Assembly (NCBI RefSeq): GCF_000472705.1
Contig: NZ_KI421453.1
Span: forward strand, 372,001-436,000
From: Mesorhizobium erdmanii USDA 3471
GTDB lineage: Bacteria; Pseudomonadota; Alphaproteobacteria; Rhizobiales; Rhizobiaceae
DNA length: 64,000 nucleotides
Direction of reading: 5' to 3'
Part shown: piece by piece, positions 27,111 to 36,024 of the stretch
How positions within the stretch are numbered: position 1 is the stretch's first letter
How the letters are laid out: the number at the start of each line of letters is the position of its first letter
Notes under the pieces: model-generated
Told to the model about the DNA's origin: nothing
What the model saw: only the letters and a program-made list of their open reading frames with translations
Database searches by the model: none
Made by a program: the position numbers and the translations under genes

Positions 27111-30100
27111 ATGTTCATACTGCGCTTCCTCTGGGCGGTTTTGACATCGCGCTGGCTGTGGACGCTGATCGGCATCACACTGCTTTCCCTGGTCATCTGG
27201 GTGTTCGGTCCGATCGTCAGGGTCGGTCCCTACGAGCCATTCACCTCCGAGAATGTGCGCATCGTCATCATCGCGCTGCTGGTCATCTTCTGGCTGATCT
27301 GGCTGATCGTCGCCCAGCGCCGGGCGATCCGCGCCAACCGCATGTTCGTCGCCGAGATCGCGGCGCCCGTGGCCGAAAAGCCGCTCAGCCCCGGCGAAGA
27401 GAACGTCGCCGCCGTGGGTGCCAAATTCGCCGAGGTGATGGCCGAACTGAAGCGCCGCAAGCTCGGCGGACGCAAATTCCTGCGCGAGATGCCGTGGTAC
27501 GTGATCGTCGGGCCACCGGCCACCGGCAAGACCACGGCCTTGCGCCAGTCCGGACTGAATTTTCCGATCGACCTCACGGATGATCTGCAAGGGGTCGGCG
27601 GCACGCGCAACTGCGACTGGTTCTTTTCCGAGAACGCGGTCCTGATCGACACCGCCGGCCGCTATGTCCAGCAGGAGAGCCAGCCCGACGTCGATGCGGC
27701 CGAATGGCTGGGCTTTCTCGATCTTCTGAAGAAGCATCGCGGCCGCCGTGCGCTCAACGGCGTGATCGTCGCGCTGTCGATCGACGTGCTTTCGGAGGGC
27801 GACGAAGCCATCAAGGCGCATGGCCGCAAGATTCGCCGCCGGCTGGCCGAACTCAATGACCGGCTCGAAATCCGCCTTCCGGTCTATCTGATGCTGACCA
27901 AGGCCGATCTGATCAAGGGTTTCGAGGCTTTCTTCGGCGGCCTGTCGACCGCTTCGCGCGAACAGGTCTGGGGAACGACCTTCGCGCTGGATGCGCGCGT
28001 CGACGCCAAGACCATCGAACGGGAAATTTCAACGCTGGCGACGGAACTGGAGCGGCGGCTGGTGCCGCGGCTGGAAGACGAGGACAAGCTCGCCGCCCGC
28101 GCCGAGATCTTCAGGTTTCCAGCCCAGCTGTCCAGCCTGTCCGAGCCGATCCAGGTGCTGGTCGAGGCGATGTTCGGCGAAAGCCGGTACGAAGAGGCCG
28201 CCTGGCTGCGCGGCCTCTATCTGACTTCGGCGACGCAGGAAGGGGCGCCCATCGACCGGCTGACCGCGGCGCTGTCGTCGTCCTTCGGCCTGCCGCCACG
28301 GCGGGCCTTGCCCGCGCCAAGGGTCGAGAAACGCAGCTTCTTCCTGAAGAACCTGCTCACCGAAGTCATCTTCAAGGAAGCCGGTCTCGGCACGTTCGAT
28401 CCGCTGGCGCAACGCCGGCGCGCCTGGATATGGCGCGGTGCCGCGGCCGCATGCGCGGCTGCGGCGTTGCTGGCCGGCGGCTTGTTCACCTGGTCCTATT
28501 TTGATAACCGCAACGCGATCACGGCTCAGGCAAGCCAGTTCGAAGCGCTGCAAACGCCGCTGACCTCCGCCGCCGCAAGCCCGGCATCGGTGCAACAGCC
28601 TGCCATCGACGGCGCGCTCGAAGCCATGGCCGCGGTCGCAAGCGCCCGGACGCCACCGCCGGGCGCGCCCCAGGATCTGTTAGGCCCATCCGCCTCGGCC
28701 GAAATGGTGCGGGCGCAGACCGACACCTACCACCACGCTTTGCGCAACGTGCTCGAGCCACGCATGGTCGCGCTGCTCGAGGCGACCATGTGGCGGCAGA
28801 TCCGCGATCCGGATTTCATGCTCGGCGCGCTGAAGACCTACCGCATGATGACGGGCCTGTCGCAGATGGACCCCGATTTCGCCCAGAATTGGTGGGTGAA
28901 CAGCCTGCCCGAATTCGCGGCCGCGGCACCATTTCCCACCGCCGATGCCGAAGAGCATCAGCTTGCCGCCATCCGCCGCATGGCGGTCGACGAAAGCTAT
29001 GTCGCGCCCGACCAGGCGCTGGTCGCCGAAGCGCTGAAAACGGTGTGCACGATCTCGTTGCCGGCGCGGGCCTACAAGCAGTTGCTGGCCGATCCGGCTG
29101 TGGCCGGGCTCAAGGAGTGGATCCCGGCCAATTTCGCCGGCCCCAATGGCGGCAAGGTCTTTGCACGGCGTTCCGACAAGACGCTGCGCGTCGGCATTTC
29201 CGGAGCCTTCACCTATGCCGGCTTCCACGATGCCATTCTCGACCGCATCGACGATGTCGCCGCCCAGGCGGCCCTCGATCGTGCGGTCTTTGCCGGCGGC
29301 TGCTCGGAGAATTCCGAGACCTCCGTCTCGGCGCTATCCGAGGATATTCTGAAGCTTTACTATGACGACTACATCGCGCAATGGGACAGCTTCCTGCGCG
29401 ATATGCGGCTTGCGCCATTGACCGATCTCAATGTCGCCAGTGAAAATCTGAAGGATCTCTCGAGCGCCGATTCAGCGCTGAAGCGGCTGCTGACGGCGGT
29501 TGTCCAAGAGACCGAACTGACGCGATCCGACGAGGCGCCCGCCGACGACAAGGCGGCAGCCAAGGGCGCTTCGAAACTGCTCGGCAAGCTTGGCAAACTC
29601 GGCAAGCTGGCGACATCAGGTGCGAAACTGCTTCCCCGCGCCGGGTCAGCCACGGAGGTGGACCTGACCGGCAACCTGGTGGCCGTACATTTCAAGCCGC
29701 TGAAGAGTACCATTGCCGAGGTCGACGGCCAGCCACCGGCGCTTGATGCCGCCGTTGTCGCGCTGACCGCGCTTTCGAATGTCCTGCAGACGGTCACCGC
29801 GAACCCCAATCCGCAGGATGCCATCAAGAAGCAGGGTGGCCTTGCCGAGCTGACGGGCGCGGTCGCCAGGCAGGCGCAGATCCTGCCCGACCCCATAAAC
29901 GTCTGGCTCAGCGGAATTGCCGGGGACACCAGCAATTTGACGCAGAAGGCGGTCACTTCGGAGCTCAACGCAATCTGGCGCGCCGACATACTGCCTTTCT
30001 GCCAGGCAGCGCTGAACGACCGCTACCCATTCAGCCCCGACAGCGCGGTGGACGTCAATGTGCGTGATTTCGCCCGCCTGTTCGGACCGGCCGGGCTGAT

Positions 30101-30647
30101 CGACGGTTTCATCAACGACCACCTCATCAACTATGTCGACACCACCAGCCAGCCATGGAAATGGCGGGCCGATTTCGGCCTCGATCCTTCGGCGCTGGCG
30201 GCGTTCGAGCAGGCCAGGCATATCCGCGACGATCTCTTTCCCGGTGGTACCGGACCGGTGATGAGCTTCACGCTCGAACCGAAGGACCTTTCTCCCAACG
30301 TTACGCGCGTGACGCTCAATCTCGATGGCCAGACGCTCGTCTATTTCAACAACGCGACGCGGCCGCAGCCGATGACATGGCCCGGCAAGGACGGCACCGG
30401 GGTCATCTCGCTCGCCTTCCAGCCGATCGACGGATCACCCGAAATCATGCTCAACGAAACCGGCAGCTGGGCCTGGCTGAGGATGCTGCGCGCCGGTCGT
30501 TTCGCCGCCACGTCGCTGTCCGATGTCTACAGCCTGCGCCTGGGCACGAAAGGCATGTGGGCCGATTTCGAGCTCAAGGCCGCCAGCGTCGAGAACCCCT
30601 ACAATCTGGAAATGTTCAAGAAATTCTCATGTCCGCCGCAGATATGA
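27111..30647 (+). CDS. tssM: T6SS inner-membrane protein TssM (copy 1)
   Basis: TssM (ImpL/IcmF) of 1178 residues, the central transmembrane channel protein spanning from the cytoplasm to TssJ. Two N-terminal transmembrane helices (within residues 1-75), a cytoplasmic NTPase-like domain with Walker A GPPATGKTT (about 133), a third helix (about 438-465), and a large periplasmic part ending in the IcmF C-terminal domain (FGPAGLIDGFINDHL, then TWPGKDGTG). Overlaps tagF at its 3' end. A paralogue of 1187 residues lies at 41173. Confidence 0.95.
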   Translation: MFILRFLWAVLTSRWLWTLIGITLLSLVIWVFGPIVRVGPYEPFTSENVRIVIIALLVIFWLIWLIVAQRRAIRANRMFVAEIAAPVAEKPLSPGEENVAAVGAKFAEVMAELKRRKLGGRKFLREMPWYVIVGPPATGKTTALRQSGLNFPIDLTDDLQGVGGTRNCDWFFSENAVLIDTAGRYVQQESQPDVDAAEWLGFLDLLKKHRGRRALNGVIVALSIDVLSEGDEAIKAHGRKIRRRLAELNDRLEIRLPVYLMLTKADLIKGFEAFFGGLSTASREQVWGTTFALDARVDAKTIEREISTLATELERRLVPRLEDEDKLAARAEIFRFPAQLSSLSEPIQVLVEAMFGESRYEEAAWLRGLYLTSATQEGAPIDRLTAALSSSFGLPPRRALPAPRVEKRSFFLKNLLTEVIFKEAGLGTFDPLAQRRRAWIWRGAAAACAAAALLAGGLFTWSYFDNRNAITAQASQFEALQTPLTSAAASPASVQQPAIDGALEAMAAVASARTPPPGAPQDLLGPSASAEMVRAQTDTYHHALRNVLEPRMVALLEATMWRQIRDPDFMLGALKTYRMMTGLSQMDPDFAQNWWVNSLPEFAAAAPFPTADAEEHQLAAIRRMAVDESYVAPDQALVAEALKTVCTISLPARAYKQLLADPAVAGLKEWIPANFAGPNGGKVFARRSDKTLRVGISGAFTYAGFHDAILDRIDDVAAQAALDRAVFAGGCSENSETSVSALSEDILKLYYDDYIAQWDSFLRDMRLAPLTDLNVASENLKDLSSADSALKRLLTAVVQETELTRSDEAPADDKAAAKGASKLLGKLGKLGKLATSGAKLLPRAGSATEVDLTGNLVAVHFKPLKSTIAEVDGQPPALDAAVVALTALSNVLQTVTANPNPQDAIKKQGGLAELTGAVARQAQILPDPINVWLSGIAGDTSNLTQKAVTSELNAIWRADILPFCQAALNDRYPFSPDSAVDVNVRDFARLFGPAGLIDGFINDHLINYVDTTSQPWKWRADFGLDPSALAAFEQARHIRDDLFPGGTGPVMSFTLEPKDLSPNVTRVTLNLDGQTLVYFNNATRPQPMTWPGKDGTGVISLAFQPIDGSPEIMLNETGSWAWLRMLRAGRFAATSLSDVYSLRLGTKGMWADFELKAASVENPYNLEMFKKFSCPPQI

Positions 30648-31171
30648 CCTTGCCCGGCTTCTACGGCAAAATACCGGCCACCGGCGATTTCGTGACGCGG
30701 CGGCTGTCGGGCGAATTTGTCCGCGGCTGGGACCGCTGGCTGGCGCAGCATATCGTTCCGCTGTTTGGCTCGGAATTCTGGCCAAGCACAACGGCGCTGC
30801 GCTTTCTGGCTGGCCCGTCTTCCTTCGGCGCATCGGCAGGCATCATCGTTCAAAGCGCGGACAGGGTCGGGAGGAAATTTCCTTTGAGCGTCGTCGCGCA
30901 GCTTGCCGAGGCTTCCGTTCAACTAGCCGACGCCGACGCGTGGTTCTCCGGGATCGAAGAGGCGGCCTTCGCCGCCCAGAACGGCGAGCTGACGCCAGAC
31001 GAACTGGATGCCGCGCTGGCCGGACTGCCGGTGCCATCAGTCGAGCCGGGCGACGAGGTCATTGGCGACATGGTGATGTGGACAGCTCGTTCGGACATTT
31101 TCGACATCGATCCGCAATCGCCGCAAACGACGCTGGAACAGATCCTCACCGCCAGTTGGGAGACCAACTGA
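30629..31171 (+). CDS. tagF: T6SS-associated protein TagF
   Basis: TagF (PF09867 family) of about 180 residues, cytoplasmic. The start LPGFYGKIPATGDFVTRRL, with WDRWLAQ and WPSTTALRFLAG, is characteristic. In Pseudomonas and Agrobacterium, TagF represses T6SS assembly by acting on Fha. Here it is a separate protein, not the TagF-PppA fusion found in Agrobacterium. The ATG at 30629 overlaps tssM1 by 19 bp; an ATG at 30644 making an ATGA overlap is an alternative. Its stop overlaps the next start (TGATG). Confidence 0.92.
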   Translation: MSAADMTLPGFYGKIPATGDFVTRRLSGEFVRGWDRWLAQHIVPLFGSEFWPSTTALRFLAGPSSFGASAGIIVQSADRVGRKFPLSVVAQLAEASVQLADADAWFSGIEEAAFAAQNGELTPDELDAALAGLPVPSVEPGDEVIGDMVMWTARSDIFDIDPQSPQTTLEQILTASWETN

Positions 31172-32277
31172 TGCAGATCTGGAATCAGATGGGCTATCCG
31201 CACCAATTCACCATGGGCATGGACAAGGCTGGCCATGAGTGGATCGTCGTGGTTGTCAAAGGCACCTTTGATTTTCCGGCGACGCCGAGCGCACGGGTGC
31301 AGAAATCGGCCGAGCAGGTTCCATTGGTCATGGCCGACACACAGACCGGCGTGCCCGGCTACTCGGCCACGCTCTGGGAGACCGACTTCGCCTTCCGCAA
31401 ACCGCGCTGCGATGTGATCGCCAATGGCTGCGCCTACGCGCCGGGCGGGCGCCCGGCCGAGCGCGTGCCGGTCGGCATCAAGGTTGGCAATTGGTCGAAA
31501 CTGTTCGAGGTCGTCGGCCACCGGGAATGGCGCTCCATCGGCCCGGTTTTTACCGCCACAGCGCCGCAACCCTTCCTGAAGCTGCCCATCTCCTATGACG
31601 TCGCGTGGGGCGGTGTCGACAGGCTGGACCCGGAGGACAAGCTGCCGGCCAGCTACAAGTACAATCCGGTCGGAACCGGCTGGTCGCGCACCAGGAACCA
31701 GCGCCTGATCCCTGGCCTCCGTCTGCCGAACACCCAGGCGGTCGGCGAAGAGATCCGCTCGCCCTTCGGCGACTACAAGCCGATGAGTTTTGGCCCGATG
31801 GGTCGTGGTTGGCCTGGACGGATCGAATATGGCGGCACCTACGACCAGAACTGGATCGACAATGTCTTCCCGTTCCTGCCGGCGGATTTCGACGAGCGCT
31901 ATTATCAGATGGCGCCCCCGGACCAGCAGATCGACCTGCCGCGCGGCGGCGAGGAGGTCACGCTTATCAACCTAACGCCGGAAGGCCGCGTTTCCTTTCG
32001 CCTGCCAATGACCGCCCTGCCAATGACCTTGTTCAAGGGGCGCGAAAAAGCTTACGAAACCAATGCGCTGCCCGACACGATCCTGTTCGACCCGGAACAC
32101 CGCCGCTTCTCTCTCGTGTGGCGTATCTCTCAACGCCTAGACCGAACCATTCTCGATTTTGCCGACTGCTGGGTCGGCCCGCCGACACGCGGCATGGAAC
32201 GCGCGCGGGCAACGGGCAAGGAGTATATCCGTACACACGCAGTGCCGTTCAAAGACGCTGAGACGGAGTCGGCATGA
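31171..32277 (+). CDS. DUF2169 family T6SS accessory protein
   Basis: DUF2169 protein of 368 residues. Hallmarks are MGYPHQFTMGMDKAG, VVVKGTFDFP, the SYDVAWGGVD motif, NPVGTGW, FGPMGRGWPGR and GTYDQNWI. Family members act as adaptors or chaperones that load PAAR-like DUF4150 effectors onto VgrG, as shown for the Tde2 system of Agrobacterium. Here it is the first gene of a coupled group with a ketosynthase-like gene and a DUF4150 gene, which fits that role. It starts inside the tagF stop, so it belongs to the same transcript. Confidence 0.92.
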   Translation: MQIWNQMGYPHQFTMGMDKAGHEWIVVVVKGTFDFPATPSARVQKSAEQVPLVMADTQTGVPGYSATLWETDFAFRKPRCDVIANGCAYAPGGRPAERVPVGIKVGNWSKLFEVVGHREWRSIGPVFTATAPQPFLKLPISYDVAWGGVDRLDPEDKLPASYKYNPVGTGWSRTRNQRLIPGLRLPNTQAVGEEIRSPFGDYKPMSFGPMGRGWPGRIEYGGTYDQNWIDNVFPFLPADFDERYYQMAPPDQQIDLPRGGEEVTLINLTPEGRVSFRLPMTALPMTLFKGREKAYETNALPDTILFDPEHRRFSLVWRISQRLDRTILDFADCWVGPPTRGMERARATGKEYIRTHAVPFKDAETESA

Positions 32278-33320
32278 ACCTCCACATCGTCTCGACTGGC
32301 ATGGTGACGGCGGTCGGTCTCGACGCACCGTCTAGCTGTGCGGCGATGCGGGCAAGGCTGGATGGATTTCGGGAAACCCGCTTCCTCGGCCTCGACAGCA
32401 ATTGGCTGATCGGCGCCCCGGTGCCGCTGCCCCGCCTGTGGATCGGTCAGAAGCGGATGGTGCGTCTTGCTGCAGGGGCGATGCTGGACGCGCTCGCCGC
32501 CGCACCGGGCGCGGAGGACGACCTGGTCCTCCTTCTTTGCCTCGCCGAAGACACCCGCCCCGGTCGTCCGGTGACCGATCCGGAAGCCTTCCTGCGTGAC
32601 CTTGCCGCCATCGTCGACTTGCCAGTTCGCACCCGAACCCAAATGATCGCCCATGGGCGCCCGTCAGGTTTTGTGGCGCTCGATCGCGCCCGCAAATTGC
32701 TGACCGATGGCACGGCGGGCCATGTCCTGATCCTTGGTGTCGACAGCTACCTGACCATTGCGGGCATCACTCACTATCTAGACGCGCAGCGGTTGCTCGG
32801 CGCCGAGAACCCCAATGGGTTCATCCCCGGCGAAGCGGCGGCGGCTGTTCTGGTCGGCCGAAGTGGCGCGTTGCGCCTGACTGGGCTCGGCCTCGCCCGC
32901 GAACCAGCCTTCATCTATAACGGTCTCGGCGAAGAGGGTACGCACCTGCCTCTGCGCGGCGACGGGATGACGGCGGCCTACAAGGCGGCGATGGATGCGG
33001 CCAATGTCGATCTGGCGCATGTCGAATACCGGATCGGCGACCTTATCGGTGAGCAATTCTTCTTCAAGCAATCGACGCTCGCGAGCCTCCGCCTGGAACG
33101 CGGACGGACCGCGTTTCAGGACTTCTGGAGCCCAGGCGAGAACCTCGGCAATGTCGGCGCGGCGGTTGTGCCGGCGATGCTCGGCATGGCGCTGACCGCG
33201 GCGGTCAAAGGCTATGCCCCAGGCACCCCGGTACTGATAGAGGCGTCGGGCGACGACGGCGCTTGCGGGGCAGCAGTCCTGCACGATGTCCAGCCCTCCG
33301 TTGCGAGGAGGGCCGCCTGA
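32274..33320 (+). CDS. ketosynthase/thiolase-like T6SS accessory protein
   Basis: Protein of 348 residues with a beta-ketoacyl synthase-like fold: MNLHIVSTGMVTAVG at the start, LILGVDSYLT, GFIPGEAAAAVLVG and a C-terminal LGNVGAA-type motif. The stretch expected to hold the catalytic Cys (ACSSS in true enzymes) appears to read GRPSG, so a condensing enzyme function is doubtful. Such genes recur between DUF2169 and DUF4150 genes in T6SS loci, where a structural or modifying role is assumed but not known. Overlaps DUF2169 by 4 bp (ATGA) and the DUF4150 gene by 1 bp. Confidence 0.82.
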   Translation: MNLHIVSTGMVTAVGLDAPSSCAAMRARLDGFRETRFLGLDSNWLIGAPVPLPRLWIGQKRMVRLAAGAMLDALAAAPGAEDDLVLLLCLAEDTRPGRPVTDPEAFLRDLAAIVDLPVRTRTQMIAHGRPSGFVALDRARKLLTDGTAGHVLILGVDSYLTIAGITHYLDAQRLLGAENPNGFIPGEAAAAVLVGRSGALRLTGLGLAREPAFIYNGLGEEGTHLPLRGDGMTAAYKAAMDAANVDLAHVEYRIGDLIGEQFFFKQSTLASLRLERGRTAFQDFWSPGENLGNVGAAVVPAMLGMALTAAVKGYAPGTPVLIEASGDDGACGAAVLHDVQPSVARRAA

Positions 33321-34309
33321 TGTCGGGCGTCTTCGCTAACGGGCTGGAAATATCCGGCAAGGCGGTGCAGGCGCAGACGATCGCCGCCATGCCCGACGTC
33401 TGCTTCACGCCGCCGGAAAATCCCGCGACGCCGCCCGGCGTGCCGGTCCCCTATCCGAGCTTCGGCATGGCTTCGGACACCGAAAGCGGCACAGGCACCG
33501 TTTTTATCGGCGGCGAGACTGTCAATATCAAGAACAAGTCCGACGAGTCGAAGACTTCCGGTACCGAGGCTGGGTGCGCAGCAAAGAAGGGCGTCATCAC
33601 TTCGAAGAACACCGGCAAGAAATATTTCAATTCCTGGTCGAATGACGTGAAATTCGACGGCGAGCCAGTGATCCGGTTCAGCGACCTGGCGACGCACAAC
33701 CACGCGTCGCCGATCGGGAATACAGGACCCTGGCCGGAAATCTGCAAGGCGAACCCGGCGGTCATGGTATGCGCCAAGATACTGAACAAGATCGGGATGC
33801 AGATCCACGTCCACGGCGAGTCGCCCTGTGAAAGTCCGGACGAGTCCGAGCACTATTTCGAAAACCAGATGATGCAGACCAAACGGAAGGATGGCACGAA
33901 CTACAAGCCATGGAAGAATTACACCACAGCCGGCGCGCCGTGCGTTTGCATGCAATCCTGGCACGAGGACGATCATTCTAAGCCAGCAGGCGCAGATGGG
34001 CCGAAGAGGGGAACGCCGCACAACAAGAAGACCACCGCGATGCGGGATTTCCTGGAGAAGAACGATACTCCGACGCTGGGCACTGCGGTCGACAAGACAA
34101 AAGCAGCCTACCGCGCCCACGATCCACGGATAAAAAAGCTGAAGCCGAACGAGAAGCAGGATGAGGCGCTGGACTGTATGGAAACCATTCTGATGGCCTA
34201 CCTGCAGGCGGTGGCTGAACCGGTTAAGGATCCAAAGGCACCGGGCGGAAAACGGCAGCCCACCAAGACCGAAATGAGGGCCACGAAACTCCGGGTCAAT
34301 TCGTACTAG
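33320..34309 (+). CDS. DUF4150 (PAAR-like) protein, candidate T6SS effector
   Basis: Protein of 329 residues. The first about 125 residues form a DUF4150 PAAR-like domain (MSGVFANGLEISGKA, PDVCFTPPENPATPPGVPVP, KKYFNSWSNDVKFDGEPVIR), expected to sharpen the VgrG spike. The rest, about 170-329, is a charged extension of unknown type with CVCMQSWHEDDHS and GTPHNKKTTAMRDF; clustered His/Asp/Cys residues suggest a metal-dependent enzyme. The HEDD stretch resembles the HxxD motif of Tde-type DNases, but this is only four residues. A GAGGAG ribosome binding site lies in the overlap with the upstream gene. The downstream repeat protein may be its immunity partner. Confidence 0.85.
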   Translation: MSGVFANGLEISGKAVQAQTIAAMPDVCFTPPENPATPPGVPVPYPSFGMASDTESGTGTVFIGGETVNIKNKSDESKTSGTEAGCAAKKGVITSKNTGKKYFNSWSNDVKFDGEPVIRFSDLATHNHASPIGNTGPWPEICKANPAVMVCAKILNKIGMQIHVHGESPCESPDESEHYFENQMMQTKRKDGTNYKPWKNYTTAGAPCVCMQSWHEDDHSKPAGADGPKRGTPHNKKTTAMRDFLEKNDTPTLGTAVDKTKAAYRAHDPRIKKLKPNEKQDEALDCMETILMAYLQAVAEPVKDPKAPGGKRQPTKTEMRATKLRVNSY

Positions 34310-34321
34310 GGAGACAGAAGC

Positions 34322-35248
34322 ATGGAAACGAGCAATCCGATCGACGAACTTTCGCCGGAAGAAATCCATATCGAGGCAATCGAGGGTTTTCATCTCGGCG
34401 GCACGCGGTATTCCGCCAGTTTCGAGCTGTCCGACCATGACGAAGAATACTTCCGGTCCTACCTGCTCGAGATCGACTTCGGCAAGACGCTGACGTTCAC
34501 GATCCGCAAGCAGATCGAAAAAACGTTCATGTCGCATGCCAGCCTTGCCGTGGACCGTCACCTCGCGCTGCAGATCGGCGGAAAGATGCATGATCTGACG
34601 CCGGACGGCGACAGCATCACCAATCTGCCTGAAGGCGTCTTGCGACGGATCTACCATATCGATGGCGGTCCGCAATATGTAGTAGGCGATGAGGGCGTCT
34701 GCTACCTGCGCGACGGGGGCGCGTGGGAGTTGGTTCCACCGTTAAACGATTTGGCCTTGAGCGATATCCACGGCCCAAGCCCTGACCTGATTCACGCTTG
34801 CGGCGATGAAGGCACTGTGTTGCGCTTGCGAGGCCGCGCCTGGGAACAGATTGAACTGCCCGACCAGCGCTCTTTCACCACGCTTGAAGTCACCAATGAA
34901 GGACTAGTCCACCTCGGCGGCACGGATGGCCTCGCACTGGCGCTTCGCGACGGGGAACTGATCGAGCTTGCGGCGCCCGAGCGCGACTTTTTTTGCATCC
35001 GCAGCTTCAAGGGCCGCCGCTATTGGAGCGACGCCAATTGGGGCCTGAACATCCAGGACGGCGACAATGTCGTGCCTTTCCGCGAGCTTCGGCACGCCTT
35101 CGCCATGCATACTTCACCCGAAAAGTTGGTGGTAGCGGGCTGGAAGGAAATCTTCGTCTTCGACGGCACGGAATGGTCGGGATTTCAATTCGGCTATGAC
35201 GGCAACATCTTCCTGAGCCGCCTCGACATGACCCGGTACGGCGGCTAG
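34322..35248 (+). CDS. repeat protein downstream of DUF4150 gene, candidate immunity protein
   Basis: Unrecognised protein of 308 residues without a signal peptide or membrane segments. After an N-terminal region of about 100 residues, it has four or five imperfect repeats of 40-45 residues with a strand-turn pattern ending in short hydrophobic-G-x-W/E elements (LRGRAWEQIELP, LRDGELIELAAP, FDGTEWSGFQF), suggesting a beta-propeller. It starts 12 bp after the DUF4150 stop with a GGGAGACAG leader. Position and acidic composition suit an immunity protein; this is inference. Its 3' end overlaps a convergent gene by 4 bp. Confidence 0.65.
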   Translation: METSNPIDELSPEEIHIEAIEGFHLGGTRYSASFELSDHDEEYFRSYLLEIDFGKTLTFTIRKQIEKTFMSHASLAVDRHLALQIGGKMHDLTPDGDSITNLPEGVLRRIYHIDGGPQYVVGDEGVCYLRDGGAWELVPPLNDLALSDIHGPSPDLIHACGDEGTVLRLRGRAWEQIELPDQRSFTTLEVTNEGLVHLGGTDGLALALRDGELIELAAPERDFFCIRSFKGRRYWSDANWGLNIQDGDNVVPFRELRHAFAMHTSPEKLVVAGWKEIFVFDGTEWSGFQFGYDGNIFLSRLDMTRYGG

Positions 35249-35592
35249 CGACCGCCTTGAAGCGTCTCAGCCAGATAGGCCCTGACCCTGACCAGGTCCA
35301 AATTGGCCACCCGGAGCCGTTCCGACCCCGGCGTTAGCATCCGCAGAACGAACAGTTCCCCCGCTTCGGGGTATTCCCCATACCGTTCCCTCGCGATACT
35401 CAAGCCATCGGGCCCTGCAACACGCAACCCGTCCAGGTGCGCCTCCAGCCGCTCGAGCAGGCGCGATAGGCGCAACGCGTCAAGTTCCGGGTTTTCCTCG
35501 GGGAAAAGCAGCGCGCGGTCGTAAACCGTCCACAGGAACGCCGCCTGTTCTGCATGCTGCCGCAAAATATCGGGAAGAACCGGCGCCGGCAT
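35245..35592 (-). CDS. short TIGR02270-like protein, probably truncated
   Basis: Protein of 115 residues. Its start (PVLPDILRQHAEQAAFLW, then RLERLEAHLDGLRVAG) resembles the N-terminus of TIGR02270-family T6SS-associated proteins, which are normally about 400 residues with HEAT-like repeats. Here the frame stops after about 115 residues, where the convergent candidate immunity gene ends. It follows the DUF6484 gene with a 1-bp overlap, so it still lies in the vgrG operon. It may be a remnant whose 3' part was lost when the neighbouring effector module was acquired, or a genuinely short form. Confidence 0.6.
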   Translation of the reverse strand: MPAPVLPDILRQHAEQAAFLWTVYDRALLFPEENPELDALRLSRLLERLEAHLDGLRVAGPDGLSIARERYGEYPEAGELFVLRMLTPGSERLRVANLDLVRVRAYLAETLQGGR

Positions 35593-36017
35593 CAGTTCAG
35601 ATTCACCGAGCCGCCGCGGATGCGGTTTGTGGCAGTGGCATGGCTGACAACATATGTTCCACGAACGGTCAAATGGCCGTCTTTTTCCATAATGATAACC
35701 GATTTGCCGCAGCGCAACTCCAGTCGCTCGCTGGCAGTTATCTTCACTGTCTCGCCGTCACGGATGATATGAGTGTCTGTCGGCTTCCTAACTGGATCAA
35801 CGATCCTGCCGACGATCAGCGGTTTTCGCAGATCGCCGTTCTCAAACAACAACGCGACTTCCGAACCGATCATCTCTGAAGACAATTCGGCCAGGCTGCG
35901 AGCAGGCAGGGCCGTTTCCTCAGGGTTGCCCGGAAACACCACCAGCGGGGCGCTGTCGTCGAAGCCGAGGAAAATGCCGATAACCACCCCATCAACCCGG
36001 TCCTTTATGTCAGCCAT
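35592..36017 (-). CDS. DUF6484-type T6SS-associated protein
   Basis: Protein of 141 residues, rich in beta strands. Features are VDGVVIGIFLGFDD, PLVVFPGN, ALPARSLAELSSE and GSEVALLFENGD, followed by a C-terminal region similar to VgrG/PAAR beta repeats (RCGKSVIIMEKDGHLTVRG). It matches what is called DUF6484, found next to vgrG genes and thought to bind the spike or its cargo; function unproved. It starts 7 bp after the vgrG stop in the same operon. Confidence 0.75.
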   Translation of the reverse strand: MADIKDRVDGVVIGIFLGFDDSAPLVVFPGNPEETALPARSLAELSSEMIGSEVALLFENGDLRKPLIVGRIVDPVRKPTDTHIIRDGETVKITASERLELRCGKSVIIMEKDGHLTVRGTYVVSHATATNRIRGGSVNLN

Positions 36018-36024
36018 GTGAGCC

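Noticed and set aside
30523-31170. N-terminal extension of the DUF2169 frame across tagF.
   Set aside because: The extension has no similarity and overlaps the clear TagF protein; DUF2169 begins at ATG 31171.
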